Notes under the pieces: model-generated
What the model was told of the DNA's origin: nothing
The model's input: only the letters and a program-made list of their open reading frames with translations
Database searches by the model: none
Program-made: the position numbers and the translations under genes
Source of the DNA: Bacteroidales bacterium UBA4070
GTDB lineage: Bacteria > Bacteroidota > Bacteroidia > Bacteroidales > VadinHA17
Direction: 5' to 3'
Assembly (NCBI GenBank): GCA_002383485.1
Contig: DFYY01000029.1
Coordinates: 1 to 64,000 of the forward strand
DNA length: 64,000 nt
Shown here: piece by piece, positions 1-7,934 of the stretch
Layout: each line of letters starts with the position of its first letter
How positions within the stretch are numbered: position 1 is the stretch's first letter

Positions 1-20
1 GCCCATGCCGGGCGCACATC

Positions 21-45
21 AAAAAGGGGTGCCGGTTAGCACCCC
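21..45 (-). terminator. Rho-independent terminator after the left hydrolase gene
   Basis: Read on the minus strand, a 7-bp GC-rich stem (GGGGTGC/GCACCCC) with a 6-nt loop is followed by five T. It lies just past the stop codon of the gene ending at 54. The same hairpin terminates the HU gene at 19143-19167. Confidence 0.8.
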
Positions 46-83
46 TGAAACTTTTACTTCAGGCCTTTTGTAAGAGCCGGAGC
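21..83. repeat. 63-bp exact repeat, copy 1 (HU 3' end plus terminator)
   Basis: Positions 21-83 are identical to 19143-19205. The unit holds the last nine codons of HU (APALTKGLK), the TAA stop, and the terminator hairpin with its T-run. Here it forms the 3' end of an unrelated gene, in the same reading frame. Identity stops abruptly on both sides (84 versus 19206, and left of 21 versus 19143). Confidence 0.95.
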
Positions 84-1016
84 ATCCAGCTGTTTCTTAT
101 CAGGCGCCATCACTCTGTCAAAATCAAAATCCCGGAAATAATGTATTCTGAGAAATTTAACAATAATATACGCAAGATCGGAAACCAATTTATCGCGTTT
201 TGACATATCTCTTCTCAGCTCCTCATCAAGTTCAATTTGAATCCCGTCTATTGTTCCCCCCTGAGATGAACCATGACGGGTTATGTTATAACCACCGCTA
301 AAATAAGGCTCATCGCGACCCGGAAACGGGATTGCAGGACTTGGGACAGCAGGGTAACCCATCTGTTCAAGCAAACTTCCAAAACTGTCGTCACCTCTTA
401 TAAGCTGTGAAAATGATAATCTATTTAAATTACTGTTAACCAGGCTTCTGATACTGGTGTATTCTACAAACGAGTCCAAGTCCAGAAGTTCATCATCAAG
501 TTGTAACTCCTCATTACTTAACAGGTAACCCAATTCTGTCCTTTTAATAAGATGACGGTGTCCATGAAGATCTATATACAATCCTTTCCCAAACTTTTCC
601 TGCACCTCTGCGCATGTGCTGTCAATAAAACTATGGAACTGTTGCCATGCCAGTGCTGCATTCTTATCACCATCTGCTGCTTCTTCAATATTCCGGTTTG
701 GATCCAGCCTTGTACGGTGCAGATTATTGATGATGACATACGGATAGTGACCAGTTTGTCTGTATATCTCATCCCTTATTCCCAATCCTATTTCAAGGGT
801 AAAGATGTCCTGATTCTTGGCACAATTGATACATGGCCTCTCGGGAACCTCATCGGGCATCATATATCCGCCGTGCGGAATGGAAATAACCAGTGGCATA
901 TTACCAGGTAAAAAGCCAATGTATCCATTTGTTCCTCCAATTATACCTGCAGTTGGTTTCTCCTGAACTTCAAGAAACGGAACCATCGATAGCAAAAACA
1001 ACAGGAGCAAGTACAT
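54..1016 (-). CDS. Exported N-formylglutamate amidohydrolase-like hydrolase with an HU-derived C-terminus
   Basis: This 320-residue protein starts with a hydrophobic export signal (about 1-14). It carries the motif pattern of the N-formylglutamate amidohydrolase (FGase, PF05013-type) zinc hydrolases: IPHGG at 46-50, RLDPNR around 103-108, DLHGH at 149-153, RHGS at 247-250 and QIELD at 260-264. All of these recur in the paralogue at 17948-19117. The known chemistry is hydrolysis of formyl or acyl amides of glutamate, and poly-gamma-glutamate hydrolases share a related fold. From the neighbouring pgs genes I infer a gamma-glutamyl substrate. It lacks the sorting domain of its paralogue. After about residue 310 it ends in APALTKGLK, identical to the HU C-terminus and part of a 63-bp repeat, so the 3' end looks chimeric. 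Activity is unproven. Confidence 0.7.
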   Translation of the reverse strand: MYLLLLFLLSMVPFLEVQEKPTAGIIGGTNGYIGFLPGNMPLVISIPHGGYMMPDEVPERPCINCAKNQDIFTLEIGLGIRDEIYRQTGHYPYVIINNLHRTRLDPNRNIEEAADGDKNAALAWQQFHSFIDSTCAEVQEKFGKGLYIDLHGHRHLIKRTELGYLLSNEELQLDDELLDLDSFVEYTSIRSLVNSNLNRLSFSQLIRGDDSFGSLLEQMGYPAVPSPAIPFPGRDEPYFSGGYNITRHGSSQGGTIDGIQIELDEELRRDMSKRDKLVSDLAYIIVKFLRIHYFRDFDFDRVMAPDKKQLDAPALTKGLK

Positions 1017-1425
1017 GATAGTCTATTTATTCTTTGATATTACCATCATTATTATTTACCCGATAAACCATGTGATGTCATTTTCATGCGATGATAAATC
1101 GTAATGAGTAACAGAAATGAGAAATTTCTGTTTCTTATAATGCCTGCACCTCAGTTCAAAAAACAGGCCAATATATATTAAGGATCGCCTTTTATGAATC
1201 CAATGGCTCTGTTCTTCTATTCTTTACTTGTCATCTGCTTTAAAGTCAATGCAAACGATCCCAAATGTGAAAAAAGAAAAAAGATCCCGGGTAAGCCGCT
1301 ATCGCCTCATACCATGACTGACATGGGCTGAATTCACTCATCCATGTGGGCTGATTCATCTCCAATTACATATTATCTAAATTCAAATCATTCATATAAT
1401 ATTAATATTCAAATACATAGAATGA
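1017..1425. other. AT-rich intergenic region between divergent genes
   Basis: About 400 bp separate the minus-strand hydrolase from the plus-strand permease, so promoters for both should lie here. I see no RNA gene. It contains one short ORF (1194-1331) and a near-direct repeat around 1321-1358 (catgggctgaattcactc / catgtgggctgattcat). A candidate -24/-12 element sits at its right edge. Confidence 0.6.
1194..1331 (+). CDS. Possible 45-residue exported peptide
   Basis: A short ATG-to-TGA frame encodes a hydrophobic N-terminus (about residues 4-18) ending in VNA, which resembles a signal-peptidase site. A basic tail with a KCEKRKK segment follows. It lies in the divergent intergenic region. 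I recognise no family and no clear promoter, so it may be a chance frame. Confidence 0.2.
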   Translation: MNPMALFFYSLLVICFKVNANDPKCEKRKKIPGKPLSPHTMTDMG

Positions 1426-1441
1426 TGGCATGGCTTTTGAA
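1426..1441 (+). promoter_or_regulatory. Candidate sigma-54 (-24/-12) promoter of the permease gene
   Basis: TGGCATGGCTTTTGAA matches the sigma-54 consensus TGGCAC-N5-TTGCA with correct GG-to-G spacing, but has T for C in the -24 box and GA instead of GC at -12. It lies 27 nt upstream of the ATG at 1469. A sigma-54 activator is encoded at 16485-17906 in the same island. The -12 mismatch makes this weak. Confidence 0.3.
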
Positions 1442-1468
1442 TTTAGAATAACATCTATCCGGATTTCT

Positions 1469-2734
1469 ATGAGTATTGAGTTGATCATTTTCATTTGCAT
1501 GCTTACAACTTTTGCGTTAAGCATATTTCTTTTCAAGCTACCCGCAGGAGTTTCTCTGATGCTGGCGGCTATTGTGGGAGCTCTCATTGGGGGGCAGGGT
1601 TTACCGGTACGGCATCTGGTAGAGGGCGGATTTGGTTTTCTTGAGGCTATACTGATTATCTCAACGGCAATGATTTTCATGCAGGTGATGCAGGAGACCG
1701 GGGCTCTTGCCGGGGTAAGCAGAGGTATCCTGAGGCTTTTCTATCGCCAGCCAACTCTACTGATAATCGTCATCACCCTTTTTGTCATGTTCCCTGGTAT
1801 GCTTACCGGTTTGTCGTCAACATGCATACTGACTACCGGGGCCCTGGTTGCGCCTATATTGATAAACATCGGGATGCAGAGGCTGGCTGTCGGTGCCCTG
1901 ATAGCTATGGCTGCTGTTTTCGGTGAGGTAGCACCCCCCATCAGCATTCCGGTGATGATAATCGGCGGCGGTGTTGACATGCCCTATATCGGGTTTGGCC
2001 TCCCCCTGCTGCTCGTCTCTTTGCCTCCTGCCCTAATCACGGCACTATATTTCAGGTTCAGGTATCTTCCCGATTACAATGTTGCAAAAGTGAAGGTATA
2101 CCTTGATTCTACCGGCGGGGAAAAATATGGTTTCAGACTTTATATACCGATCATCTACGTCATTCTCTATATGATTGGGGAGATACGGTTTCATGAATTT
2201 GTACCCCATCTCGGTGTGCCGCTTATTTTCATTATAGGAACCGTTCTGGGGCTGTTGACAAAGAGAGGTGTAAAGTTGATTGATGTATCACGAACAGCCC
2301 TGAGGAGTGCAATGCCCGTCATGGCGATACTTGTTGGCGTCGGGATGTTCCTGCAGATACTGGCCCTGACCGGTGTCCGTGGTTACCTCGCTGTTACAGC
2401 CCTCGGCCTGCCGGAGGGGATTAGATATCTGGCAGCAGGACTGATGCCTTTCATGGGGTCAGCCTACGGATCAGCATCTATCATCGGTGTACCGCTGGTC
2501 TATGTTTTCATCGGCAAGAGCACCCTTGTAGTGACGGCAGTGCTGGTGCTGATGGCTGCAATGGGAGACCTGATGCCTCCTCCTGCCCTGCTCTGTGCTT
2601 ACTCATCGCAGATCATTGATGAACCAAATCATTTCAGGATACTGAAAAAATGCATCATCCCCATGGCTGTCTCTATGGCTATCGGGCTGTTGATACTGGT
2701 CTTTGCACAGGAGATAGCAAACCTGATACTATAA
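1469..2734 (+). CDS. TRAP large-subunit (DctM)-like integral membrane permease
   Basis: This protein of about 421 residues is almost entirely hydrophobic, with roughly 11-12 predicted transmembrane helices, a conserved-looking GEVAPPISIP segment near the middle and a second GSAYGSASIIGVP segment in the C-terminal half. The layout fits the large permease of TRAP transporters or a related ion-transporter-superfamily carrier, which move organic anions with Na+ or H+. I chose the ATG at 1469 because the upstream ATG at 1430 adds a polar leader and overlaps a possible promoter. There is no DctP binding protein and no normal DctQ subunit beside it. Only a 48-residue two-helix protein follows. From the context, glutamate or short gamma-glutamyl peptides are possible substrates, but nothing in the sequence fixes this. 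Confidence 0.65.
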   Translation: MSIELIIFICMLTTFALSIFLFKLPAGVSLMLAAIVGALIGGQGLPVRHLVEGGFGFLEAILIISTAMIFMQVMQETGALAGVSRGILRLFYRQPTLLIIVITLFVMFPGMLTGLSSTCILTTGALVAPILINIGMQRLAVGALIAMAAVFGEVAPPISIPVMIIGGGVDMPYIGFGLPLLLVSLPPALITALYFRFRYLPDYNVAKVKVYLDSTGGEKYGFRLYIPIIYVILYMIGEIRFHEFVPHLGVPLIFIIGTVLGLLTKRGVKLIDVSRTALRSAMPVMAILVGVGMFLQILALTGVRGYLAVTALGLPEGIRYLAAGLMPFMGSAYGSASIIGVPLVYVFIGKSTLVVTAVLVLMAAMGDLMPPPALLCAYSSQIIDEPNHFRILKKCIIPMAVSMAIGLLILVFAQEIANLIL

Positions 2735-2743
2735 AATACAGCT

Positions 2744-2890
2744 ATGTTATATATAATTTATACACTGATACTTGCCTATGTCACATTCGTGGTGATCATT
2801 GAATTCCTGAAGGAGAAGAAATGGAGGAATCAACTGGCAATGGCAATGGTACTGCTTGTATTCATTCTTCGCTTACTGCAAATTAAATAA
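2744..2890 (+). CDS. Small two-helix membrane protein (48 aa)
   Basis: The frame begins 9 nt after the permease stop and ends 5 nt before the next ATG, so it fits neatly in the operon. It encodes 48 residues: a hydrophobic helix (about 2-20), a charged hinge EFLKEKKWRNQ, and a second hydrophobic helix (about 33-46). I recognise no family. By position it could be a small accessory subunit of the permease, replacing the absent DctQ, but that is inference. Confidence 0.6.
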   Translation: MLYIIYTLILAYVTFVVIIEFLKEKKWRNQLAMAMVLLVFILRLLQIK

Positions 2891-2895
2891 GGGCC

Positions 2896-4020
2896 ATGAT
2901 CAGAAATCATCTGTCCACTATAATAATCACGATCATAACAGCCACTATGGGTGTCATCGCAGCCATCAGCTTTGGCAAGATGCATCAGCCCGAGGAACTG
3001 TTTCCCAGTGAAGGACTTACCGGGAAAGTAATGCTCAGCGACTACTTTGAAGGTATTAAGGGTACAAACGGGGATACCGAGGTCTACCTGTTTGACAGTG
3101 GTGTTGAAGGCGGCACCGCCCTCGTGTGTGGAGGTGCCCACCCCAATGAGGCAGCCTCTTTTCTTTCAACCGTGGTTATTCTGGAGAACCTCAAAGTTAC
3201 CTGCGGCAGGGTCTTCATCATACCCCGGTTGAACAACAGCGCCTTTACCTGCTCGGATCCAATGGAGGGTTTCCCGGCATCATACGAGATACCGACAAAA
3301 ATCGGCATACGAAAGTTCAGGCTTGGATCGCGGGTAACCAATCCTCTTGATCAATGGCCTGACCCCCTGGTGTTTTCTCAGTACCCCTCAAACCAGCAAC
3401 TGTCGGGATTTGAAACAAGGAATATAAACCGGTCATACCCCGGCAGGCCTGACGGTAACCTGACTGAAAGAATAGCCTATGCAATTATACAGCTAATAGA
3501 TAAGGAGAAGGTAAACATTGCCTTTGATATCCACGAGTCTTCACCCGAAGTACCCATAGTCAATGTTATTGTCTATCATGAAAATTATGAAGAGATAGCC
3601 ATGGGCGCAATACTGGGGCTTGAGATGGCAGGCCTCCAGTTTTCACCTGAGACCTCTCCCATGAATTTTCACGGGCTGAGCCACCGCGAATGGGGAGATT
3701 ACACCAATGCCATACCGTTTTTAATGGAGACAAGCAACCCTTCAATGGGAAGGCTCAGGGGCAAGACCGATGTCGACCTCGTGCTGAGGGGTTATTGTGA
3801 CAATTATAAGAAGGCAAAGGAAACGGGTGCTCTGAGAATTGCCTACCGGGAAGATACCGGCGAACCGATCGCTCATCGTGTCGGAAGGCATATTGCGGGA
3901 GTGGTTGAATTAATTAACTCTTATAACTTATATTATCCTGACATGCAAATTGTAATTGAGAACCTGCCCGATTACGATATGATTATGGAGAAAGGGGTGG
4001 GTGAATTCTTAAACAATTAA
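2896..4020 (+). CDS. M14-type zinc enzyme, AspA/AstE (succinylglutamate desuccinylase/aspartoacylase)-like, membrane-anchored or exported
   Basis: An uncleaved anchor or signal segment covers about residues 7-26. A zinc-carboxypeptidase-like domain follows with AHPNE (H82, E85), NRSYPG at 178-183, DIHES (H213) and METSN (E279), matching the zinc ligands, the substrate-binding Asn-Arg and the catalytic Glu of the M14 AspA/AstE branch. Such enzymes remove N-acyl groups from Asp or Glu, or cleave small amide substrates. It sits between the permease pair and a DUF6305-like protein, upstream of the gamma-glutamyltransferase and pgs genes. I infer a periplasmic role in processing glutamyl amides. 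The exact substrate is unknown. Confidence 0.7.
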   Translation: MIRNHLSTIIITIITATMGVIAAISFGKMHQPEELFPSEGLTGKVMLSDYFEGIKGTNGDTEVYLFDSGVEGGTALVCGGAHPNEAASFLSTVVILENLKVTCGRVFIIPRLNNSAFTCSDPMEGFPASYEIPTKIGIRKFRLGSRVTNPLDQWPDPLVFSQYPSNQQLSGFETRNINRSYPGRPDGNLTERIAYAIIQLIDKEKVNIAFDIHESSPEVPIVNVIVYHENYEEIAMGAILGLEMAGLQFSPETSPMNFHGLSHREWGDYTNAIPFLMETSNPSMGRLRGKTDVDLVLRGYCDNYKKAKETGALRIAYREDTGEPIAHRVGRHIAGVVELINSYNLYYPDMQIVIENLPDYDMIMEKGVGEFLNN

Positions 4021-4031
4021 AAAACAGTAAA

Positions 4032-4577
4032 ATGAAAACCGGAATTTCTACTATTGTAACAATAATGATTTTGTTCCTTGCCGGCTCATCATTGCTGGCT
4101 CAGAAGTTTGAACAGCCGGTGCTTATCTCTTCTGCCGGGCAGAGTGCAGACGTTAAACTGGTGAAGATGCTTGCCCAGAGGCAGGGACTGAATGCCACGA
4201 CTGTTCTGATGGCCAAACCGGACGACCTGACAGGTTTCAAGACATTGGTAATTGTACCGGGATTCAGTTCCAAGGGACTTGGGGCAGCCGGCATCAGTCA
4301 GCAGGATGAGATTGAAAGAGTCCAGTCACTGATTAAAGCAGCCAATAACCTTAAGATACCAATAGTGCTGATGCACATAGGAGGTAACGCGCGCCGTCAG
4401 GGCCAGTCGGATTCCTTTAACCAGCTTGTCGCCGACAATTCAAAGTACATGCTGGTGGTGAAACAGGGTGATGAGGATGGCTTTTTCTCCTCCATAGCCA
4501 GTACTAAGAATATCCCGCTGACCCTTGTTGAAAAAATTGCAGAGACTGCCGAACCGCTTGGAAACCTGTTCAAGTGA
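4032..4577 (+). CDS. Exported DUF6305-like protein
   Basis: This 181-residue protein has a signal peptide (about 1-23, ending LLAQ) and a compact alpha/beta domain that begins QPVLISSAGQSADV and later shows IVLMHIGG. I believe this is the DUF6305 family, which has no assigned function and, as I recall, tends to occur near pgs-type poly-gamma-glutamate genes. It starts 11 nt after the M14 gene and precedes the gamma-glutamyltransferase gene, so it is probably co-transcribed. The Rossmann-like pattern and lack of obvious catalytic residues suggest a binding role, but this is inference. Confidence 0.6.
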   Translation: MKTGISTIVTIMILFLAGSSLLAQKFEQPVLISSAGQSADVKLVKMLAQRQGLNATTVLMAKPDDLTGFKTLVIVPGFSSKGLGAAGISQQDEIERVQSLIKAANNLKIPIVLMHIGGNARRQGQSDSFNQLVADNSKYMLVVKQGDEDGFFSSIASTKNIPLTLVEKIAETAEPLGNLFK

Positions 4578-4620
4578 CCCTAAGATGCCCGTAATAAACT
4601 AATTCTGACAGAACTTCGCT

Positions 4621-6321
4621 ATGATAAAGAGAACTTTTCAACTTGTATTACTGCTCGTACTGATCTTGAATCCGGGCATCCGGGGACAGTCAGCATACCC
4701 CTCCACTGGGATGAGCGGGATGGCTGCAACGGCCCATCCTCTGGCATCTGCTGCAGCCATTGACATGCTGAAAAGCGGCGGTAATGCCGTTGATGCTGCG
4801 GTGGCAGCTGCATTTACAATCGGGGTGGTGGAACCTGACGGATCAGGCCTGGGTGGTGGCGGAGGTATGGTAATATACCTGAAAAATGAGCAAAAATCCT
4901 GGTTCATCAATTATTACGGAAGAAGTTCCGAAAGAGCCAGTGAATTAAATTTCAGCTCAAGCAGAGACAACAGCACTGCAAAAGCAATCGGGGTGCCCGG
5001 TACAGTTGCAGGATTACTTATGGCACACGAGAAATTCGGAAGTCTGCCACTGAAGAAGGTAATGGAACCGGCAATAAGTCATGCTGAGTATGGCTTTCCC
5101 ATTGACCAGACCCTGGCAAAGCTAATCCTTGACAATATTGATAAGATAATGAGTGACCCGGCCACCGCTTCCATTTTCCTTGATGACGGGTTTCCAAGGA
5201 TGGAGGGAGAAATACTCGTTCAGAGAGAGCTTGGCAAGGTACTCCGTCTCATTTCCGAGCAGGGCAGTAAAGGATTTTACGAAGGGCCGCTGGCAGAGTC
5301 TTTTGTAAAGGGCATCAGTGCCCGCGGCGGAGTTCTGACAGAAAAAGACTTTGCATCGTATAAGCCTGAGCTTACTGTTCCCCTGCAAGGTACCTACAGG
5401 GGCTATGATATCCTTTCATCCAATGTTCCGCAATCAGGTATCAGCCTGATCCAGGGCCTGAACATGCTTGAAAATTTCGACCTAAGAGCCAGTGGCCATT
5501 ACAGTGAATCTGCAAGGACATTGCATATAATGGCTGAAGTTGATAAGCTGATCTATGCCGACAGGTACCAGTACCTTGGTGATCCTGATTTTGTTGATGT
5601 ACCTGTGGCAGGCCTCACCTCCAAGGAGTACGCCAGGGAAAGATTTAACGGCATTAACCAGTCAAAACTTGATCCACCGCGATACAGGGATGCTGAATAC
5701 GGTGAACCAGGTGTTTACGACAAAAATTACAAAAAGGAGCCTGTGTTGGAAGCGGAACCTGCAGGAGGACATACAACTCACCTCTCAGTAATAGATAAAG
5801 ATGGTAACGCTGTAGCACTTACACAGACCCTGGGCCTGTTCTTCGGATCGGGACAGACTGTTTCGGGTGTGCTGTTCAACAGCGCCATGACTAACTTCTC
5901 ATACAATGCTGAAAATGTCAACTATCTGCAGGACAGCAAACAATGCAGAACCTCCATCACACCAACGGTAATCCTTAAAAACGGAAATCCCTTCCTGATC
6001 CTCGGCAGTCCTGGTGCCAGCCGGATCATTACAACCATCATTGAACTGGTTGTCAATGTCATCGATTTTGGAATGGATGTAAACGAAGCAAACCTGGCTC
6101 CAAGGTTCTACTGCCAGAAGTTTGAGGACTACCTCCATGTTGAATCAGGCATAAAACCGGAGGTACGTGCCGAACTGGAGTGGATGGGCCACCCCGTAAA
6201 GGTATATGAGGGAATCGACCTCTTTTTTGGAGGAGCCCAGATGATATATGTGGATCCCACCACGGGAGAATATTCAGGATCCGCGGATAAAAGAAGAGGA
6301 GGAATAGCTATAGGATATTGA
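4621..6321 (+). CDS. ggt: Gamma-glutamyltransferase, exported
   Basis: This 566-residue protein has a signal peptide (about 1-22) and the full Ntn-hydrolase GGT layout. The large-subunit region contains NAVDAAVAAAF and SGLGGGGG. The autocleavage site is GHTTHLSV, with T385 as expected N-terminal nucleophile of the small subunit. ILGSPGASRI is near the C-terminus. The reaction is cleavage of gamma-glutamyl bonds, by hydrolysis or transfer to amino acids, in the periplasm. GGTs are known exo-acting enzymes on poly-gamma-glutamate in Bacillus. The usual Ser-Ser pair before the GSPG motif reads Thr-Ser here. Position directly upstream of pgsB supports a role in PGA turnover. Confidence 0.93.
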   Translation: MIKRTFQLVLLLVLILNPGIRGQSAYPSTGMSGMAATAHPLASAAAIDMLKSGGNAVDAAVAAAFTIGVVEPDGSGLGGGGGMVIYLKNEQKSWFINYYGRSSERASELNFSSSRDNSTAKAIGVPGTVAGLLMAHEKFGSLPLKKVMEPAISHAEYGFPIDQTLAKLILDNIDKIMSDPATASIFLDDGFPRMEGEILVQRELGKVLRLISEQGSKGFYEGPLAESFVKGISARGGVLTEKDFASYKPELTVPLQGTYRGYDILSSNVPQSGISLIQGLNMLENFDLRASGHYSESARTLHIMAEVDKLIYADRYQYLGDPDFVDVPVAGLTSKEYARERFNGINQSKLDPPRYRDAEYGEPGVYDKNYKKEPVLEAEPAGGHTTHLSVIDKDGNAVALTQTLGLFFGSGQTVSGVLFNSAMTNFSYNAENVNYLQDSKQCRTSITPTVILKNGNPFLILGSPGASRIITTIIELVVNVIDFGMDVNEANLAPRFYCQKFEDYLHVESGIKPEVRAELEWMGHPVKVYEGIDLFFGGAQMIYVDPTTGEYSGSADKRRGGIAIGY

Positions 6322-6369
6322 CAATGCAGATGAGAAGCACTGAATACAGGATTTTGACAAGTTCTTAAG

Positions 6370-7509
6370 ATGCTGATAATATCGGTAATATTGATCTTAT
6401 TATTAAGTCTCCTGATCATTGAAAAGCGGATGCTTCAGAAGAGCATCGGCTCCATGAACCTGAGAATCCATGTCAATGGAACAAGAGGCAAATCTTCAGT
6501 TACTGAATATATTGCAGCCGGAGTAGCCTCTTCACGCCCTGAGGTGATGGCAAAGATCACCGGCATCATCCCGTCTGTCATTCACAACGGAGTCATACAG
6601 ACTGTAGACCGTAACGGGGCAGCAAGGGTTCAGGAGCAGGTAAACATACTGAGATCAGCGTTTCGGAAGAAAGTAAAAACAATGGTGCTGGAGTGCATGT
6701 CAATTGCTCCCGAGCTTCAGAAACTGGAAGGATCAATATTCCAACCCCACTTCTATGTAATTACAAATATCAGGGATGACCACCGCGAGGAGATGGGCAA
6801 AGACATTGAATCACAGGCGGATGCCATATGCAGCGCCATTCCGGCAAACTGCAGGGTCATCACCGGGGAGAGCAAATTCATAAAGAAGATTGAAGAAAAG
6901 GCGTCGGCAGGAAACAGCACTGTCATCACAGCCGGGGAGCTGGATGAGAGACTAAGGGAAAAACTGCCCTGGGGTATCTTCCCTGAAAACGTTGCACTGG
7001 CCCTGACGGTATGCAGGGAGGCAGGAATAGACCCGGACCTGGCAGAAGAGGGAATAATGAACTGGATCGCCGGCACTAAATCTCCCCTGACTACAATGCT
7101 TTACGGGGGAAAGAAGATCAGGTTCCTTAATGCATTTGCGGTCAATGATATAGAGTCCACGGAATCGTTTATCGGGTACTGGAAGGAGGTTTCAGGCCAT
7201 ACGGACAGAATCACGGTAATACTTAACACCCGTGCCGACCGGCCCGTGAGAACTGACCTGTTCTCAGAATGGATTGCGAATAACCGCGACTCCTTTGACC
7301 TGATAATACTTACCGGTAACCACAGGACAAGGGCCAGGTACAAACTGTCAGAATCAGGGTTTGAGAAGGAGAAAGTGATCTGCTGGAACAGTAGAGAGAT
7401 GCGCAGTCCGGTAAAATCACTTGTCAGCACTGTTTCAGACGGGGCCTTCGTAACCGGTATAGGCAATATTGGCGGTGACGGATTTCATATTATCAATGAG
7501 CTAAGATGA
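6370..7509 (+). CDS. pgsB: Poly-gamma-glutamate synthase PgsB/CapB
   Basis: This 379-residue protein (close to the usual length of about 393) has an N-terminal membrane helix (about 2-17). A Mur-ligase-like ATP-binding motif HVNGTRGKSS follows at about 34-43, then the ECMSIAPELQ and ITNIRDDHREEMG segments typical of PgsB/CapB. The enzyme activates the glutamate gamma-carboxylate with ATP and ligates glutamates into poly-gamma-glutamate at the inner membrane, together with PgsC. The stop codon overlaps the pgsC start (ATGA), indicating translational coupling. Confidence 0.93.
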   Translation: MLIISVILILLLSLLIIEKRMLQKSIGSMNLRIHVNGTRGKSSVTEYIAAGVASSRPEVMAKITGIIPSVIHNGVIQTVDRNGAARVQEQVNILRSAFRKKVKTMVLECMSIAPELQKLEGSIFQPHFYVITNIRDDHREEMGKDIESQADAICSAIPANCRVITGESKFIKKIEEKASAGNSTVITAGELDERLREKLPWGIFPENVALALTVCREAGIDPDLAEEGIMNWIAGTKSPLTTMLYGGKKIRFLNAFAVNDIESTESFIGYWKEVSGHTDRITVILNTRADRPVRTDLFSEWIANNRDSFDLIILTGNHRTRARYKLSESGFEKEKVICWNSREMRSPVKSLVSTVSDGAFVTGIGNIGGDGFHIINELR

Positions 7510-7934
7510 TACTCCAGCTGTTCATAATCGGACTGGTTGCAGGTTTTATCTTCTATGAGATAACGGGTATCTCGCCGGGCGGCGTCATAGCTCCGGCATA
7601 CTTTGCGCTTTTCATCTACGAACCAGACAGGATAATCATGACTGTCATTATTGCCCTGATAGTCTATCTTATCATCAGGGGCCTGTCACAGTTCCTGCTG
7701 CTTTACGGCAGGAGGAAGTTCCTGTTTGCCGTGTTGCTAAGCTTCTTCCTGAAACTTCTCATTGACAACCTGATTCAGCCTGCCGATATAATCAGACTGG
7801 ATCTGCAGTCAATTGGGTATATCATTCCCGGTCTCATTGCAAACGAGATGGGGAGGCAGAAGATAACACCGACCCTGCTGAGCCTGGGTATCGTTACACT
7901 GATAATCTTTCAGGTATCACTGTTTCTGCCATGA
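7506..7934 (+). CDS. pgsC: Poly-gamma-glutamate synthase subunit PgsC/CapC
   Basis: This 142-residue integral membrane protein has about four to five helices and the family-typical start FYEITGISPGGVIAPAYFAL, plus GYIIPGLIANEMGRQ later. PgsC/CapC (about 149 residues) forms the membrane synthase with PgsB. It overlaps pgsB upstream and pgsW downstream by 4 nt each, so the three genes are coupled. Confidence 0.93.
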   Translation: MILQLFIIGLVAGFIFYEITGISPGGVIAPAYFALFIYEPDRIIMTVIIALIVYLIIRGLSQFLLLYGRRKFLFAVLLSFFLKLLIDNLIQPADIIRLDLQSIGYIIPGLIANEMGRQKITPTLLSLGIVTLIIFQVSLFLP

